The position numbers were made by a program, and so were the translations under genes. The notes under the pieces are model-generated. The model searched no databases and was not told where the DNA came from. It saw nothing but the letters and a program-made list of their open reading frames with translations. From DASPFV01 sp035620975 (lineage in GTDB: Bacteria; Acidobacteriota; Vicinamibacteria; Vicinamibacterales; 2-12-FULL-66-21): a stretch of DNA of 25,102 nucleotides. Each line of letters begins with the position of its first letter. Within the stretch, counting starts at the first letter, position 1. Shown here one piece after another: positions 13,545-20,295 of the stretch. The stretch covers positions 1-25,102 of the forward strand of contig DASPFV010000325.1 in NCBI GenBank assembly GCA_035620975.1, in the 5' to 3' direction.

Positions 13545-14150
13545 ATGCTGCCACTGACGAAGCGCCAGCGGGAGATTCTGGACTACCTGAACGATTTCAT
13601 CCAGCAGCACGGCTACGCACCGAGCCTGGAGGAGATTGGCCGCCGTTTCAGCCTGTCGTCGCTCGCCACGGTGCACAAGCACCTGACCAACCTGGAAGAG
13701 AAGGGGTTCATCAAGCGGGCGTGGAACCGGAGCCGCTCCGTCGAGCTCGTTCCCACGCGCGTGGGGGGACGGGCCGTCGAGCTGCCGCTGCTCGGCTACG
13801 TGGCCGCCGGCTCGCCGATCGAGGCGGTAGCGGGCAGCGAGACGATCGCGGTGCCGGAAGATCTCGTCGGCAAGCGCGAGAGCTACGTCCTCCGCGTCAG
13901 GGGGGACTCGATGATCGACGAGCAGATTCGGGATGGCGATTACGTCATTGTGGAGGATCGCCGCACGGCAGACAACGGGGAGATGGTGATTGCGCTGCTC
14001 AACGGGTCCGACGTCACGCTCAAGAAGCTGTTTCGCGAGCACGGACGCATCCGGCTGCAGCCGGCCAACCCGGCCATCCAGCCGATCGTCGTGGACGCCG
14101 ATCAGGTCCAGGTGCAGGGCGTGGTCGTCGGGGTGATGAGGCGCTATTGA
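13545..14150 (+). CDS. lexA: LexA repressor / self-cleaving SOS regulator
   Basis: 201 residues, same size as E. coli LexA (202). The N-terminal winged helix has LTKRQREILDYLNDFIQQHGYAPSLEEIGRRF and the recognition helix SLATVHKHLTNLEEKG. The C-terminal S24 peptidase domain contains the cleavage site A88-G89 in GYVAAGSPIE, the catalytic Ser122 in VRGDSMIDEQI and Lys160 in DVTLKK, matching A84-G85, S119 and K156 of E. coli. RecA-stimulated self-cleavage should therefore be intact. The upstream extension of the frame is antisense to pfkB and is rejected. The ATG has no Shine-Dalgarno and lies almost at the predicted transcription start. Confidence 0.97.
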   Translation: MLPLTKRQREILDYLNDFIQQHGYAPSLEEIGRRFSLSSLATVHKHLTNLEEKGFIKRAWNRSRSVELVPTRVGGRAVELPLLGYVAAGSPIEAVAGSETIAVPEDLVGKRESYVLRVRGDSMIDEQIRDGDYVIVEDRRTADNGEMVIALLNGSDVTLKKLFREHGRIRLQPANPAIQPIVVDADQVQVQGVVVGVMRRY

Positions 14151-14156
14151 CGTCCC

Positions 14157-14181
14157 CTCGCGGGCTCGCCCGCCTCGCGGG
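14157..14181 (+). terminator. Possible hairpin after lexA
   Basis: GCGGG-CTCG-CCCGC (14160-14173) forms a GC hairpin just after the lexA stop. A second CTCGCGGG (14174-14181) repeats the first arm and could pair with the same CCCGC, giving two exclusive hairpins. There is no T-run, so an intrinsic terminator is uncertain. Confidence 0.3.
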
Positions 14182-14188
14182 TCCCGTG

Positions 14189-14194
14189 TAAGCT
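14189..14194 (+). promoter_or_regulatory. -10-like TAAGCT, leaderless type (DUF3467 gene)
   Basis: TAAGCT, six bases, ATG at 14201. It is the weakest hexamer of the set, but it keeps the exact spacing and the TANNNT pattern. No Shine-Dalgarno is present. Confidence 0.4.
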
Positions 14195-14200
14195 ACCCGC

Positions 14201-14506
14201 ATGAACGAGCGCAAGCAAATCAACTTCTCGATCGTGCCGGAGGATTCGGCCGACGTCCCCCGCACCTACGCCAACTTCTGCGCGATCTCGCATACGCCCT
14301 TCGATTTCACGCTCTCCTTCTGCGAGGTCCTGCCGCTCTCGGAGAAGGACATCCACGAAGCCGAAGCCCAGCACGTCGTCCGCGCGCCCGTGCGGGCCAA
14401 GATCGCCGTGCCGCTCCAGGTCATCCCCAACCTCATCGCCGCCCTGCAGGAGCACATGCGCGTCTTCTCGGAGTCCACGGGCACCAGCTGGGACAAAGTG
14501 CACTGA
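14201..14506 (+). CDS. DUF3467 family small protein
   Basis: 101 residues. The middle and C-terminal parts match the DUF3467 pattern: TYANFCAISHTPFDFTLSFCEVLP, then VRAPVRAKIAVPLQVIPNLIAALQEHMRVFSEST. The family is short (about 90-105 residues), soluble and of unknown function in many bacteria and some archaea. It follows lexA by 50 bases but appears to have its own leaderless promoter. Nothing truncated is visible. Confidence 0.9.
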   Translation: MNERKQINFSIVPEDSADVPRTYANFCAISHTPFDFTLSFCEVLPLSEKDIHEAEAQHVVRAPVRAKIAVPLQVIPNLIAALQEHMRVFSESTGTSWDKVH

Positions 14507-14542
14507 CCAACTAATCCAGCCGCCGGGCCGTTTTAGGAACAT

Positions 14543-15109
14543 ATGACCGGATCGGCGATCGCGCTGCCGGCGGCGGCGGACTGCCCGCGGCAGGACGTCT
14601 CGGATCGGCTGGCCTGCCTGTTCGATGCCCACCACCAGCGGTTGTTCCGGCTGGCCCGGCGGCTCGCCGGCAGCTCCGAGGACGCGCGCGACCTGGTTCA
14701 GGAGACGTTTCTTCGCGCCGCGCGCGCGCCCGGCTCGGTTCCCGACGACAGGCCGAACCAGGAGGCCTGGCTGGTCCGCGTGCTCGTCAACATCAGCCGC
14801 GACCGCTGGCGCCGCATCGCGGTGCACCGCCAGAGCGTGCTGGCCGGCCGGGTGACGACCGGCCATGCGTCGGGCGATCCGGAATCCGCGCTCCTCGCAC
14901 GCTCGCTCGTCCAGCAGGCGCTCGCGCAGCTGCCGCCGCGGCGCCGCGCGATCGTCGTCATGTACGAGCTCGAAGGGGCGACGATTCCCGCGATCGCCAG
15001 GCTGCTCGGGGTCGCTCCCGTGACCGTCCGGTGGCATCTGTCGACTGGACGCCGCGAGATGGCCCGCATGCTCCGCGGTGGTTTGCAGGAAGGCCGGGAA
15101 GAGCCATGA
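14543..15109 (+). CDS. ECF-type sigma-70 factor
   Basis: 188 residues. Region 2 runs from LFDAHHQRLFRLARRLAG through the core-binding DARDLVQETFLRA (about 48-60) to NQEAWLVRVLVNISRDRWRR. A short linker leads to region 4: LPPRRRAIVVMYELEGATIPAIARLLGVAPVTVRWHLSTGRREM (about 130-173), a helix-turn-helix for the -35 element. It directs RNA polymerase to a small alternative regulon, often an envelope stress response. The AGGA site 5 bases before the ATG fits. Its stop overlaps the ATG of the next gene (ATGA), and a third gene follows in the same way, forming a three-gene cassette. Confidence 0.95.
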   Translation: MTGSAIALPAAADCPRQDVSDRLACLFDAHHQRLFRLARRLAGSSEDARDLVQETFLRAARAPGSVPDDRPNQEAWLVRVLVNISRDRWRRIAVHRQSVLAGRVTTGHASGDPESALLARSLVQQALAQLPPRRRAIVVMYELEGATIPAIARLLGVAPVTVRWHLSTGRREMARMLRGGLQEGREEP

Positions 15110-15459
15110 ACGATCTCTCGAGTCTGCTCCGGAAGGGGGATCCCGCTGCGAGCGAAGGGGTCATGTCCGAGCCCGACGCCGCCGCCATGCGGGCCCTGGT
15201 GATGAGCGCGGCTCGACTCCAGCCGGAACACCGGCTGGAGTGGCGGCCGGTGGCGGTTGCCGCGACGGTGGCGATCGCGATCGCGGCCGGCGTGCTGGCG
15301 GGTCACCGCGTGCCCCGAACCGAGGACGCGGCGTCAGCGGACGCCCCGGCGGTTCGGCCGCCCGACTCGCCGCGCCAGCTCCAGTTTTCGACGCCGGGCG
15401 GCACCCGCATCATCTGGGTCTTCGACGCCGAGTTCGATTTGAAGGAGACGCTGCCATGA
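15106..15459 (+). CDS. Single-pass membrane protein, putative anti-sigma partner
   Basis: 117 residues. A cytoplasmic N-terminus of about 45 residues (MNDLSSLLRKGDPAASEGVMSEPDAAAMRALVM) is followed by one membrane helix (about 48-66, VAVAATVAIAIAAGVLAG). A Pro/Ala-rich outer linker ends in a conserved-looking RQLQFSTPGGTRIIWVFDAEFDLKETLP. The position right after an ECF sigma gene with an ATGA overlap, and the topology, suggest an anti-sigma factor, but no HxxxCxxC zinc motif is present. That makes it either a zinc-free type or a co-regulated membrane protein. Function is inferred from context. Confidence 0.75.
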   Translation: MNDLSSLLRKGDPAASEGVMSEPDAAAMRALVMSAARLQPEHRLEWRPVAVAATVAIAIAAGVLAGHRVPRTEDAASADAPAVRPPDSPRQLQFSTPGGTRIIWVFDAEFDLKETLP

Positions 15460-16274
15460 GGAGAACGCGCGAGGGGCTGCTGGCCGCGGCGCTGGTGCTC
15501 GTCTGGACCGGTTCGGCGGCGGCGCAGCAGGCGCCCGCGGCCATCAGGCCGCGGCCGCCGGAAGGCGCGGATCGGGCGCGCGCGCTCCCGCAGGGCTTCA
15601 GTGTGGTGCTGGTCCTCGCGGATCTGCAGGCCTCGAGCGCCCAGGACGACGTGCCGCCTGCGGCCAGACGGGCCCTGGCCGACATGAAGGACTTCCTGCC
15701 CTACAAGTCCTACAAGCTGCTGGACGCCGCGTGGATCCTCGGCCAGGGGACGGGAAACACGGTGACGCGGCTCCGCGGCGTGGACGAGCAGGATTACGAG
15801 CTGCGCCTGCAGACCTCGCCCGTGTTCGCCGGCCCCAACGGGACCTCGCCCCCGAGTCCCGACCCCGGGCGCGTGAGCGTACGATTCACACTGGCGGATG
15901 CGCCCGATCTGCCGGCAGACTGGTTCGAACAGGCAAGCGGGCCGGACCTGGACACGGCCCGCCGGCTCGAAGAGGTCCACCTGCTGGAAGCGAAACTGGA
16001 GGAGGCTCGACGAAACCGCCAGGAAGGTCAGGTGCGCGAGCTCGAGCGTCAGATTGCGGAGCTGCGCGGCAGGCTCGAGAAGACCCACGCCACGACGAAG
16101 GTCCCGAGAAAGCTCTCATTCGCCGGCCGCGCCGTGATCGACACCAACTTCACGATGGACGTCGGCGAGACTGTCGTAGTCGGGACTTCGCGACTGCGCG
16201 GCGGCAGCCGCGCGCTCATTGTCCTGCTGACGGCCGTGCCGCCGAAAGGCCGGACGGCGCCGCGCGAGTTCTGA
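15456..16274 (+). CDS. Secreted coiled-coil protein, unknown function
   Basis: 272 residues with a signal peptide (residues 1-23, LLAAALVLVWTGSAAAQQ). The mature part has an N-terminal domain (GFSVVLVLADLQ to DYELRLQTSPVF). A charged helix at about 165-212 (RRLEEVHLLEAKLEEARR, then VRELERQIAELRGRLEK) has coiled-coil heptads. A C-terminal beta segment contains GETVVVGTSRLRGGSRALIVLLTAVP. That last stretch resembles the end of secretin-type beta domains (GETVVIGG plus hydrophobic strand), but the protein is far too short for a secretin. It is the third gene of the sigma cassette, starting with an ATGA overlap. It could be a periplasmic sensor of the sigma/anti-sigma pair; this is inference. Confidence 0.75.
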   Translation: MRRTREGLLAAALVLVWTGSAAAQQAPAAIRPRPPEGADRARALPQGFSVVLVLADLQASSAQDDVPPAARRALADMKDFLPYKSYKLLDAAWILGQGTGNTVTRLRGVDEQDYELRLQTSPVFAGPNGTSPPSPDPGRVSVRFTLADAPDLPADWFEQASGPDLDTARRLEEVHLLEAKLEEARRNRQEGQVRELERQIAELRGRLEKTHATTKVPRKLSFAGRAVIDTNFTMDVGETVVVGTSRLRGGSRALIVLLTAVPPKGRTAPREF

Positions 16275-16300
16275 GCAGCTCCCGCGCCGGGTCCGGAGAG

Positions 16301-16306
16301 TAGAAT
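16301..16306 (+). promoter_or_regulatory. -10 element TAGAAT, leaderless type (nth)
   Basis: TAGAAT, six bases, then the GTG start of nth at 16313. No convincing -35. A GGAG lies at 16295-16298, too far from the GTG for a normal Shine-Dalgarno. Confidence 0.5.
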
Positions 16307-16312
16307 CACGAC

Positions 16313-17164
16313 GTGCCCCGGCCCCGTCTCACGCCCGCGGACGTGCGTGTCGTCTTCGACAAGCTGGCGGCGCAGCATCCGAACGCCGACACCGAGCTGC
16401 ATTTCACGACCCCGTACGAGCTCCTGGTCGCGACGATCCTCTCGGCGCAGACCACCGACGAGCGCGTAAACCAGGTCACTCCGGCGCTCTTCGATCGCTA
16501 CCCTGACGCGCACGCCCTCGCGGGTGCGACCACGGCCGAGCTCGAGCCCCGGATCCAATCCACTGGTTTCTTCCGGGCGAAGTCGCGTGCGCTCCTCGGT
16601 ATGGCCGCCGAGGTCGTCTCGCGGCACGGCGGTGAGATCCCGCGGACGATGGAGGAGCTGGTGAAGCTGCCCGGCGTCGGCCGCAAGACGGCCAACGTGG
16701 TGCTGGGACACGCGCTCGGCGTACCAGGTCTGCCGGTCGATCGCCACGTGCTTCGCGTCGCCAACCGCATAGGGATCGCCAGATCGGAAGCACCGGAGGT
16801 CGTCGAGCAGCAGCTCTGCGCCATGCTGCCTCCGACCGACTGGACCCGTGCGTCCGACACCCTCATCCTCCACGGACGCCGTATCTGCAGGCCGCGGCCG
16901 CTCTGCGATCGCTGCGCCGTCCGCGGGCACTGCTGGTACTACCGCACGGTGTTGGGCCCGACGCCCGGAGCAGCCCGGACTCGTCACGGACGCGGTGGGT
17001 TGTCGCAACAGCGCCGAGCGGCGAAGCCGCGCGGGACGGGCGCCGTGGACGGGATTCGCGAGTCAGAGCCTCACGGACGTGGCCGGGTGTCGCAAGAGCG
17101 CCGAGCGGCGAAGCCGCGAGGCACAGGTCGTGGGGGTGGGGCCCCACGACGAAGGAATAAATGA
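16313..17164 (+). CDS. nth: Endonuclease III with a repeat-derived C-terminal tail
   Basis: DNA glycosylase/AP lyase that removes oxidised pyrimidines. 283 residues, against the usual 210-225. The helix-hairpin-helix LPGVGRKTANVVLG carries the catalytic K125, and D143 sits in PVDRHVLRVANR. The [4Fe-4S] cysteines are C192, C198, C201 and C207, with spacing C-x5-C-x2-C-x5-C, whereas E. coli has x6 in the first gap. From about residue 217 the protein is Arg/Gly-rich. It contains a duplicated HGRGx(x)SQxRRAAKPRGTG segment encoded by a DNA repeat, so the tail is probably not part of the enzyme fold. The GTG start fits MPRPRLTPADV and the upstream TAGAAT. The stop overlaps the next ATG (ATGA). Confidence 0.93.
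   Translation: MPRPRLTPADVRVVFDKLAAQHPNADTELHFTTPYELLVATILSAQTTDERVNQVTPALFDRYPDAHALAGATTAELEPRIQSTGFFRAKSRALLGMAAEVVSRHGGEIPRTMEELVKLPGVGRKTANVVLGHALGVPGLPVDRHVLRVANRIGIARSEAPEVVEQQLCAMLPPTDWTRASDTLILHGRRICRPRPLCDRCAVRGHCWYYRTVLGPTPGAARTRHGRGGLSQQRRAAKPRGTGAVDGIRESEPHGRGRVSQERRAAKPRGTGRGGGAPRRRNK
16984..17124. repeat. Two copies of a hairpin-containing repeat in the nth 3' end
   Basis: Copies start at 16984 and 17071 (87 bases apart, in frame) with TCACGGACG at the left. They share an identical 21-base core (17011-17031 and 17098-17118) holding the hairpin GCGGC-GAA-GCCGC. A perfect 12-base palindrome GTGGGGCCCCAC follows at 17136-17147. This looks like a REP-like intergenic element that has become coding. 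Confidence 0.85.
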
Positions 17165-17550
17165 CCCGGGACCGCTTCACGCGCCTCGTCGAAGAGGCCC
17201 TTCGCGACATCCCGCGGCGCTTCCGTCAGGCCATGAAGAACGTCGCCGTCGTCGTCGAGGACGAGCCGCCGCCCGACGTGCTGATGGAGATGGAGGTCGA
17301 GCCGGGCGACTCGCTCTTCGGGCTCTACCAGGGCACTCCCCTGCCAGACCGGGGTTGGGGATACGGCAACGCGCTGCCGGACCGCATCGCGATCTACCAG
17401 CGGCCCATCGAGGAGGCCTGCGAGGACGATGACGAGATCCGGGGTTGCGTGGCGGAGACGGTCATCCACGAATTCGGCCACTATTTCGGTATGAGCGAGG
17501 AAGAGATCGAAGAGATCGAGGAGAAATACTGGCGAGGCGAAGACCAGTAA
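17161..17550 (+). CDS. Metallopeptidase (zincin_1) family protein
   Basis: 129 residues, typical of the minimal zincin family PF06262. The zinc-binding HExxH is HEFGH (103-107) in ETVIHEFGHYFGMSEEEIEEIEE, with a downstream acidic helix that probably supplies the third ligand. The upstream part VVVEDEPP, LFGLYQGTPL and RIAIYQRPIEE is characteristic. The physiological substrate is unknown. AAGGAA five bases before the ATG is a good ribosome binding site, and the ATG overlaps the nth stop. It is followed by rsmA after 11 bases. Confidence 0.92.
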   Translation: MTRDRFTRLVEEALRDIPRRFRQAMKNVAVVVEDEPPPDVLMEMEVEPGDSLFGLYQGTPLPDRGWGYGNALPDRIAIYQRPIEEACEDDDEIRGCVAETVIHEFGHYFGMSEEEIEEIEEKYWRGEDQ

Positions 17551-17561
17551 GGCTAGCGCAA

Positions 17562-18365
17562 ATGCGGGCGAGGAAGAGATACGGACAGCACTTTCTCGAG
17601 ACCGCATGGGCCGCGAAGCTGGTCGAGGCCACCGGGCCATGTCCTGACGATCGCTTCCTGGAAATCGGACCCGGTGCCGGCGCGCTGACGCTTCCGCTCG
17701 CCGCGCGCGTGGCCCACGTCACCGCGGTCGAGGTCGACGCCGAGATGGTCAGGGCGCTGGCGCCGCGCCTGCCCCTGAACGTCACTCTGATACACCAGGA
17801 TTTCCTGGCCTGGGAGGCGGCAGGCGTGATGCCGCCGGGGCCGCTGCGCGTCGCCGGCAACCTGCCCTACAACGTGGCCTCCCCCATTCTCGTCGTGCTG
17901 CTGCGGCGCCACCGCCGGCAGGGCGGACTGGTCGATGCGACGCTCATGCTGCAGCGCGAGGTCGCCGAGCGGGTCGAAGCCGCGCCCGGCTCCGGGGCCT
18001 ATGGTCCGCTGAGCCTGCTGACGCGGCTGCACGCCGACGTGCACCGGCTGCTCACGCTGCCGCCGGGCGCATTTCGTCCCCCGCCGAAGGTGCACTCGGC
18101 CGTCGTACGGCTGGCGTTCCGTGCCCCGGCTGTGTCCGTGCAGGACGAAGCGGTGCTCGAGGCGGTCATCCGGTCGGTGTTCACGCAGCGCCGCAAGACC
18201 ATGGGCAATGCGCTGCGGCCGTTCGCATCCTCCCGGGGGCTGGATGCCCGGGCGGCGCTGGCGGAAGCAAGAATCGACGGACAGAGGAGACCCGAAACTC
18301 TGTCGCTCGCGGAGTTCGCACGCCTGGCCGATGTGCTCTCGTCGAGCGCGAGGTCTTCCGTCTGA
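17562..18365 (+). CDS. rsmA: 16S rRNA dimethyladenosine transferase
   Basis: 267 residues, normal for RsmA/KsgA. It dimethylates A1518 and A1519 of 16S rRNA with SAM, late in small-subunit assembly. The N-terminal RKRYGQHFLET is a family hallmark. Motif I is EIGPGAGALT (34-43), the VEVDAEMV acidic loop follows, and the catalytic motif IV is NLPYN (100-104). MLQREVAERV, FRPPPKVHSAVVRL and the C-terminal FTQRRKTMGNAL all match. The ATG at 17562 is chosen because MRARKRYGQHF is the usual beginning; upstream frame is antisense-like. It sits 11 bases after the zincin stop, in the same operon as nth. Confidence 0.97.
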   Translation: MRARKRYGQHFLETAWAAKLVEATGPCPDDRFLEIGPGAGALTLPLAARVAHVTAVEVDAEMVRALAPRLPLNVTLIHQDFLAWEAAGVMPPGPLRVAGNLPYNVASPILVVLLRRHRRQGGLVDATLMLQREVAERVEAAPGSGAYGPLSLLTRLHADVHRLLTLPPGAFRPPPKVHSAVVRLAFRAPAVSVQDEAVLEAVIRSVFTQRRKTMGNALRPFASSRGLDARAALAEARIDGQRRPETLSLAEFARLADVLSSSARSSV

Positions 18366-18375
18366 AGATGGAGCC

Positions 18376-18406
18376 GGGCCCGCACTCGACGTCGATGCGG
18401 CCCTTT
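18376..18406 (+). terminator. Candidate terminator after rsmA
   Basis: GGGCC-c-GCA pairs with TGC-GGCCC around an inner TCGACGTCGA palindrome (18376-18403), followed by TTT. One base is bulged and the T-run is short, so it is only moderately convincing. It lies 10 bases after the rsmA stop and before the rnj promoter. Confidence 0.4.
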
Positions 18407-18447
18407 GCCTTGAGGGCGGCGGCACCCTTTGGTCTAACCGGAAGCTG

Positions 18448-18456
18448 TGCTATAGT
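18448..18456 (+). promoter_or_regulatory. Extended -10 promoter TGCTATAGT for rnj operon
   Basis: TG-n-TATAGT at 18448-18456 is an extended -10 element; no good -35 is present at the 17-base position (TTTGGT). Transcription would start near 18463, giving an RNase J leader of about 147 bases. The leader includes the palindromic CTGCCCGCCCGGGCAG (about 18543-18558). The gap 18366-18609 holds the terminator, this promoter and the leader; no gene. Confidence 0.5.
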
Positions 18457-18609
18457 TTGCCGAGTTTTTGCGTCCCGGGGGCCGTCCCAGCGGCTTTCCG
18501 GCCGACACGAATCCACGCGCATCCCCAGCGCCGGGTGCCGGTTCTGCCCGCCCGGGCAGCTCTCCGGTCCGCCCTCGTGTCGTCGACGCGCGGGCCCTCT
18601 TTTTCACGC

Positions 18610-20295
18610 ATGCAACTGACGGACGGACCGGTGACCAGCGATCTGGATCTCCCGCCTCTCGACGTGATCCCCCTCGGGGGGCTCGGCGAGTTCGGGATGA
18701 ACATGATGATCCTCGCCTGCGGCGAGACGGCGATCCTTGTCGACGCCGGGGTGATGTTTCCCGAGCCGGAGCTGCTGGGCGTCGACCTGATCATTCCCGA
18801 CCTCCGGCAGCTGCAGCAGTACCGGATTTCGGCGCTGATCCTGACGCACGGGCACGAGGATCACATCGGGGCCGTTCCGCACGTCCTCCCCTACGTGCAC
18901 GGCCCGGTGTACGGGACGGCCCTGACGCTGGCGCTCGTCGAGCCGAAGCTCGAGGAGCACGGGGAAGACGCCCGCGGCCGCCTGGTGACCGTCAAACCGC
19001 GCGAGCGGATCACCGTCGGGTCGTTCACGATCGAGTTCCTCCGCGTGACGCACAGCATGCCCGACTGCGTGGCGCTCGCCATCGAGACGCCGCGCGGCGT
19101 GGTGGTGCACACCGGCGACTTCAAGATCGACCAGACGCCCCTCGACGGCGAGGCCGTTGACGTCCATCGCCTGGCCCAGCTCGGGGCGGCGGGCGTCCTG
19201 GCGCTCCTCGGCGACAGCACCAACATCGATCGCAAGGGCTTCACGGGGTCCGAAGTGGACGTGACGGACGCGTTCGAGGAGATTTTCACGAGCGCTGCCG
19301 GCAAGATCGTGGTGGCCACGTTTTCGTCGAGCCTGCACCGGATGCAGATCCTCGTGGATCTGGCTGCCCAGTTCGAGCGGCGCGTGGCCTTCGTCGGGCG
19401 CGGCGTCACCGAGAACTCGGAGATCGCGCAGCGCCTGGGGTATCTGCGCGTCCCGGCCGGCGTGCAGATCCGCGACAGCGAGGTGCGCGGCCATCCTGCC
19501 CAGGACGTGGTCTGCATCTGCACGGGGTCCCAGGGGGAGCCCCAGGCGGCGCTTCCCCGCATCGCCATCGACGACCATCGGCACGTCAGGCTGGAGCCCG
19601 AGGATGTCGTGGTCTTCTCCGCCCGCGAGATCCCTGGCAACGAAAAGGCCATCGGCCGCGTGATGAACCACATCGCGCGGCGGGGCGCCGAGGTCATCTA
19701 CGAGGGGGTCAAGCACGTCCACGTCTCGGGGCACGGGAGCGAGGAAGAGCTGAAACTGATGCTCTCCCTGGTCAGGCCCCGCTACTTCGTGCCGATACAT
19801 GGGGAGTTCCGGCAGCTCGCCCGTCACGCCCGGGTGGCCGCCCGGGTGTCGCGGAACACGACGGTCGTGCTGGCCGAGGACGGCGACCTCGTCCGTTTCG
19901 ACGGCCAGGGCGGCCGGGTCGCGGGGAAGGTGCCGGCCGGCCGCATCCTCATCGACGGGACGCGAAGCGGCGAGGTCGGCGACGAGGTGCTTCGGGATCG
20001 ACGCCACCTGGCAGGCGACGGCCTGGTCGTTCCGGTCGTGGCCATCGGCCGGCAGAAGGGCACGCTCGAGGAGACGCCCGACGTCATCACCCGGGGGTTC
20101 GTGGTCGATGCGAGGACGGAGGCCCTGCTGCGGGAGATACCGGCGCTGCTGGCGGGGACGGTCGAGACGGCCAGCTTCGAGGAGCGCACCGATTCCGGCC
20201 TCATCAAGGAGAAGATCCGGGTGGATCTGCAGCGGTTCTTCCGGAAGCGGTCCGGACTCCGCCCGCTCGTGCTGCCCGTGATCATGGAGATCTGA
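18610..20295 (+). CDS. rnj: Ribonuclease J
   Basis: 561 residues, as usual for RNase J (about 555). It is a metallo-beta-lactamase/beta-CASP ribonuclease with 5'-3' exonuclease and endonuclease activity in mRNA decay and rRNA maturation. PLGGLGEFGMNMM opens the fold; the zinc motif HGHEDH is residues 80-85. Further motifs are FLRVTHSMPDCVALAI, VVHTGDFKIDQTPLDG and LLGDSTNID. The beta-CASP part has VVATFSSSLHRMQ and CTGSQGEPQAALPRI, then VHVSGHGSEEEL and FVPIHGEFRQL. The start ATG at 18610 has no clear ribosome binding site; a GTG at 18631 is possible. The stop overlaps the ftsK ATG by one base (TGATG). Confidence 0.95.
   Translation: MQLTDGPVTSDLDLPPLDVIPLGGLGEFGMNMMILACGETAILVDAGVMFPEPELLGVDLIIPDLRQLQQYRISALILTHGHEDHIGAVPHVLPYVHGPVYGTALTLALVEPKLEEHGEDARGRLVTVKPRERITVGSFTIEFLRVTHSMPDCVALAIETPRGVVVHTGDFKIDQTPLDGEAVDVHRLAQLGAAGVLALLGDSTNIDRKGFTGSEVDVTDAFEEIFTSAAGKIVVATFSSSLHRMQILVDLAAQFERRVAFVGRGVTENSEIAQRLGYLRVPAGVQIRDSEVRGHPAQDVVCICTGSQGEPQAALPRIAIDDHRHVRLEPEDVVVFSAREIPGNEKAIGRVMNHIARRGAEVIYEGVKHVHVSGHGSEEELKLMLSLVRPRYFVPIHGEFRQLARHARVAARVSRNTTVVLAEDGDLVRFDGQGGRVAGKVPAGRILIDGTRSGEVGDEVLRDRRHLAGDGLVVPVVAIGRQKGTLEETPDVITRGFVVDARTEALLREIPALLAGTVETASFEERTDSGLIKEKIRVDLQRFFRKRSGLRPLVLPVIMEI

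Noticed and set aside
18121..18609. RNase J starting 163 codons upstream
   Set aside because: The extension overlaps the end of rsmA and the leader, with shadow composition; the RNase J fold begins just after 18610.
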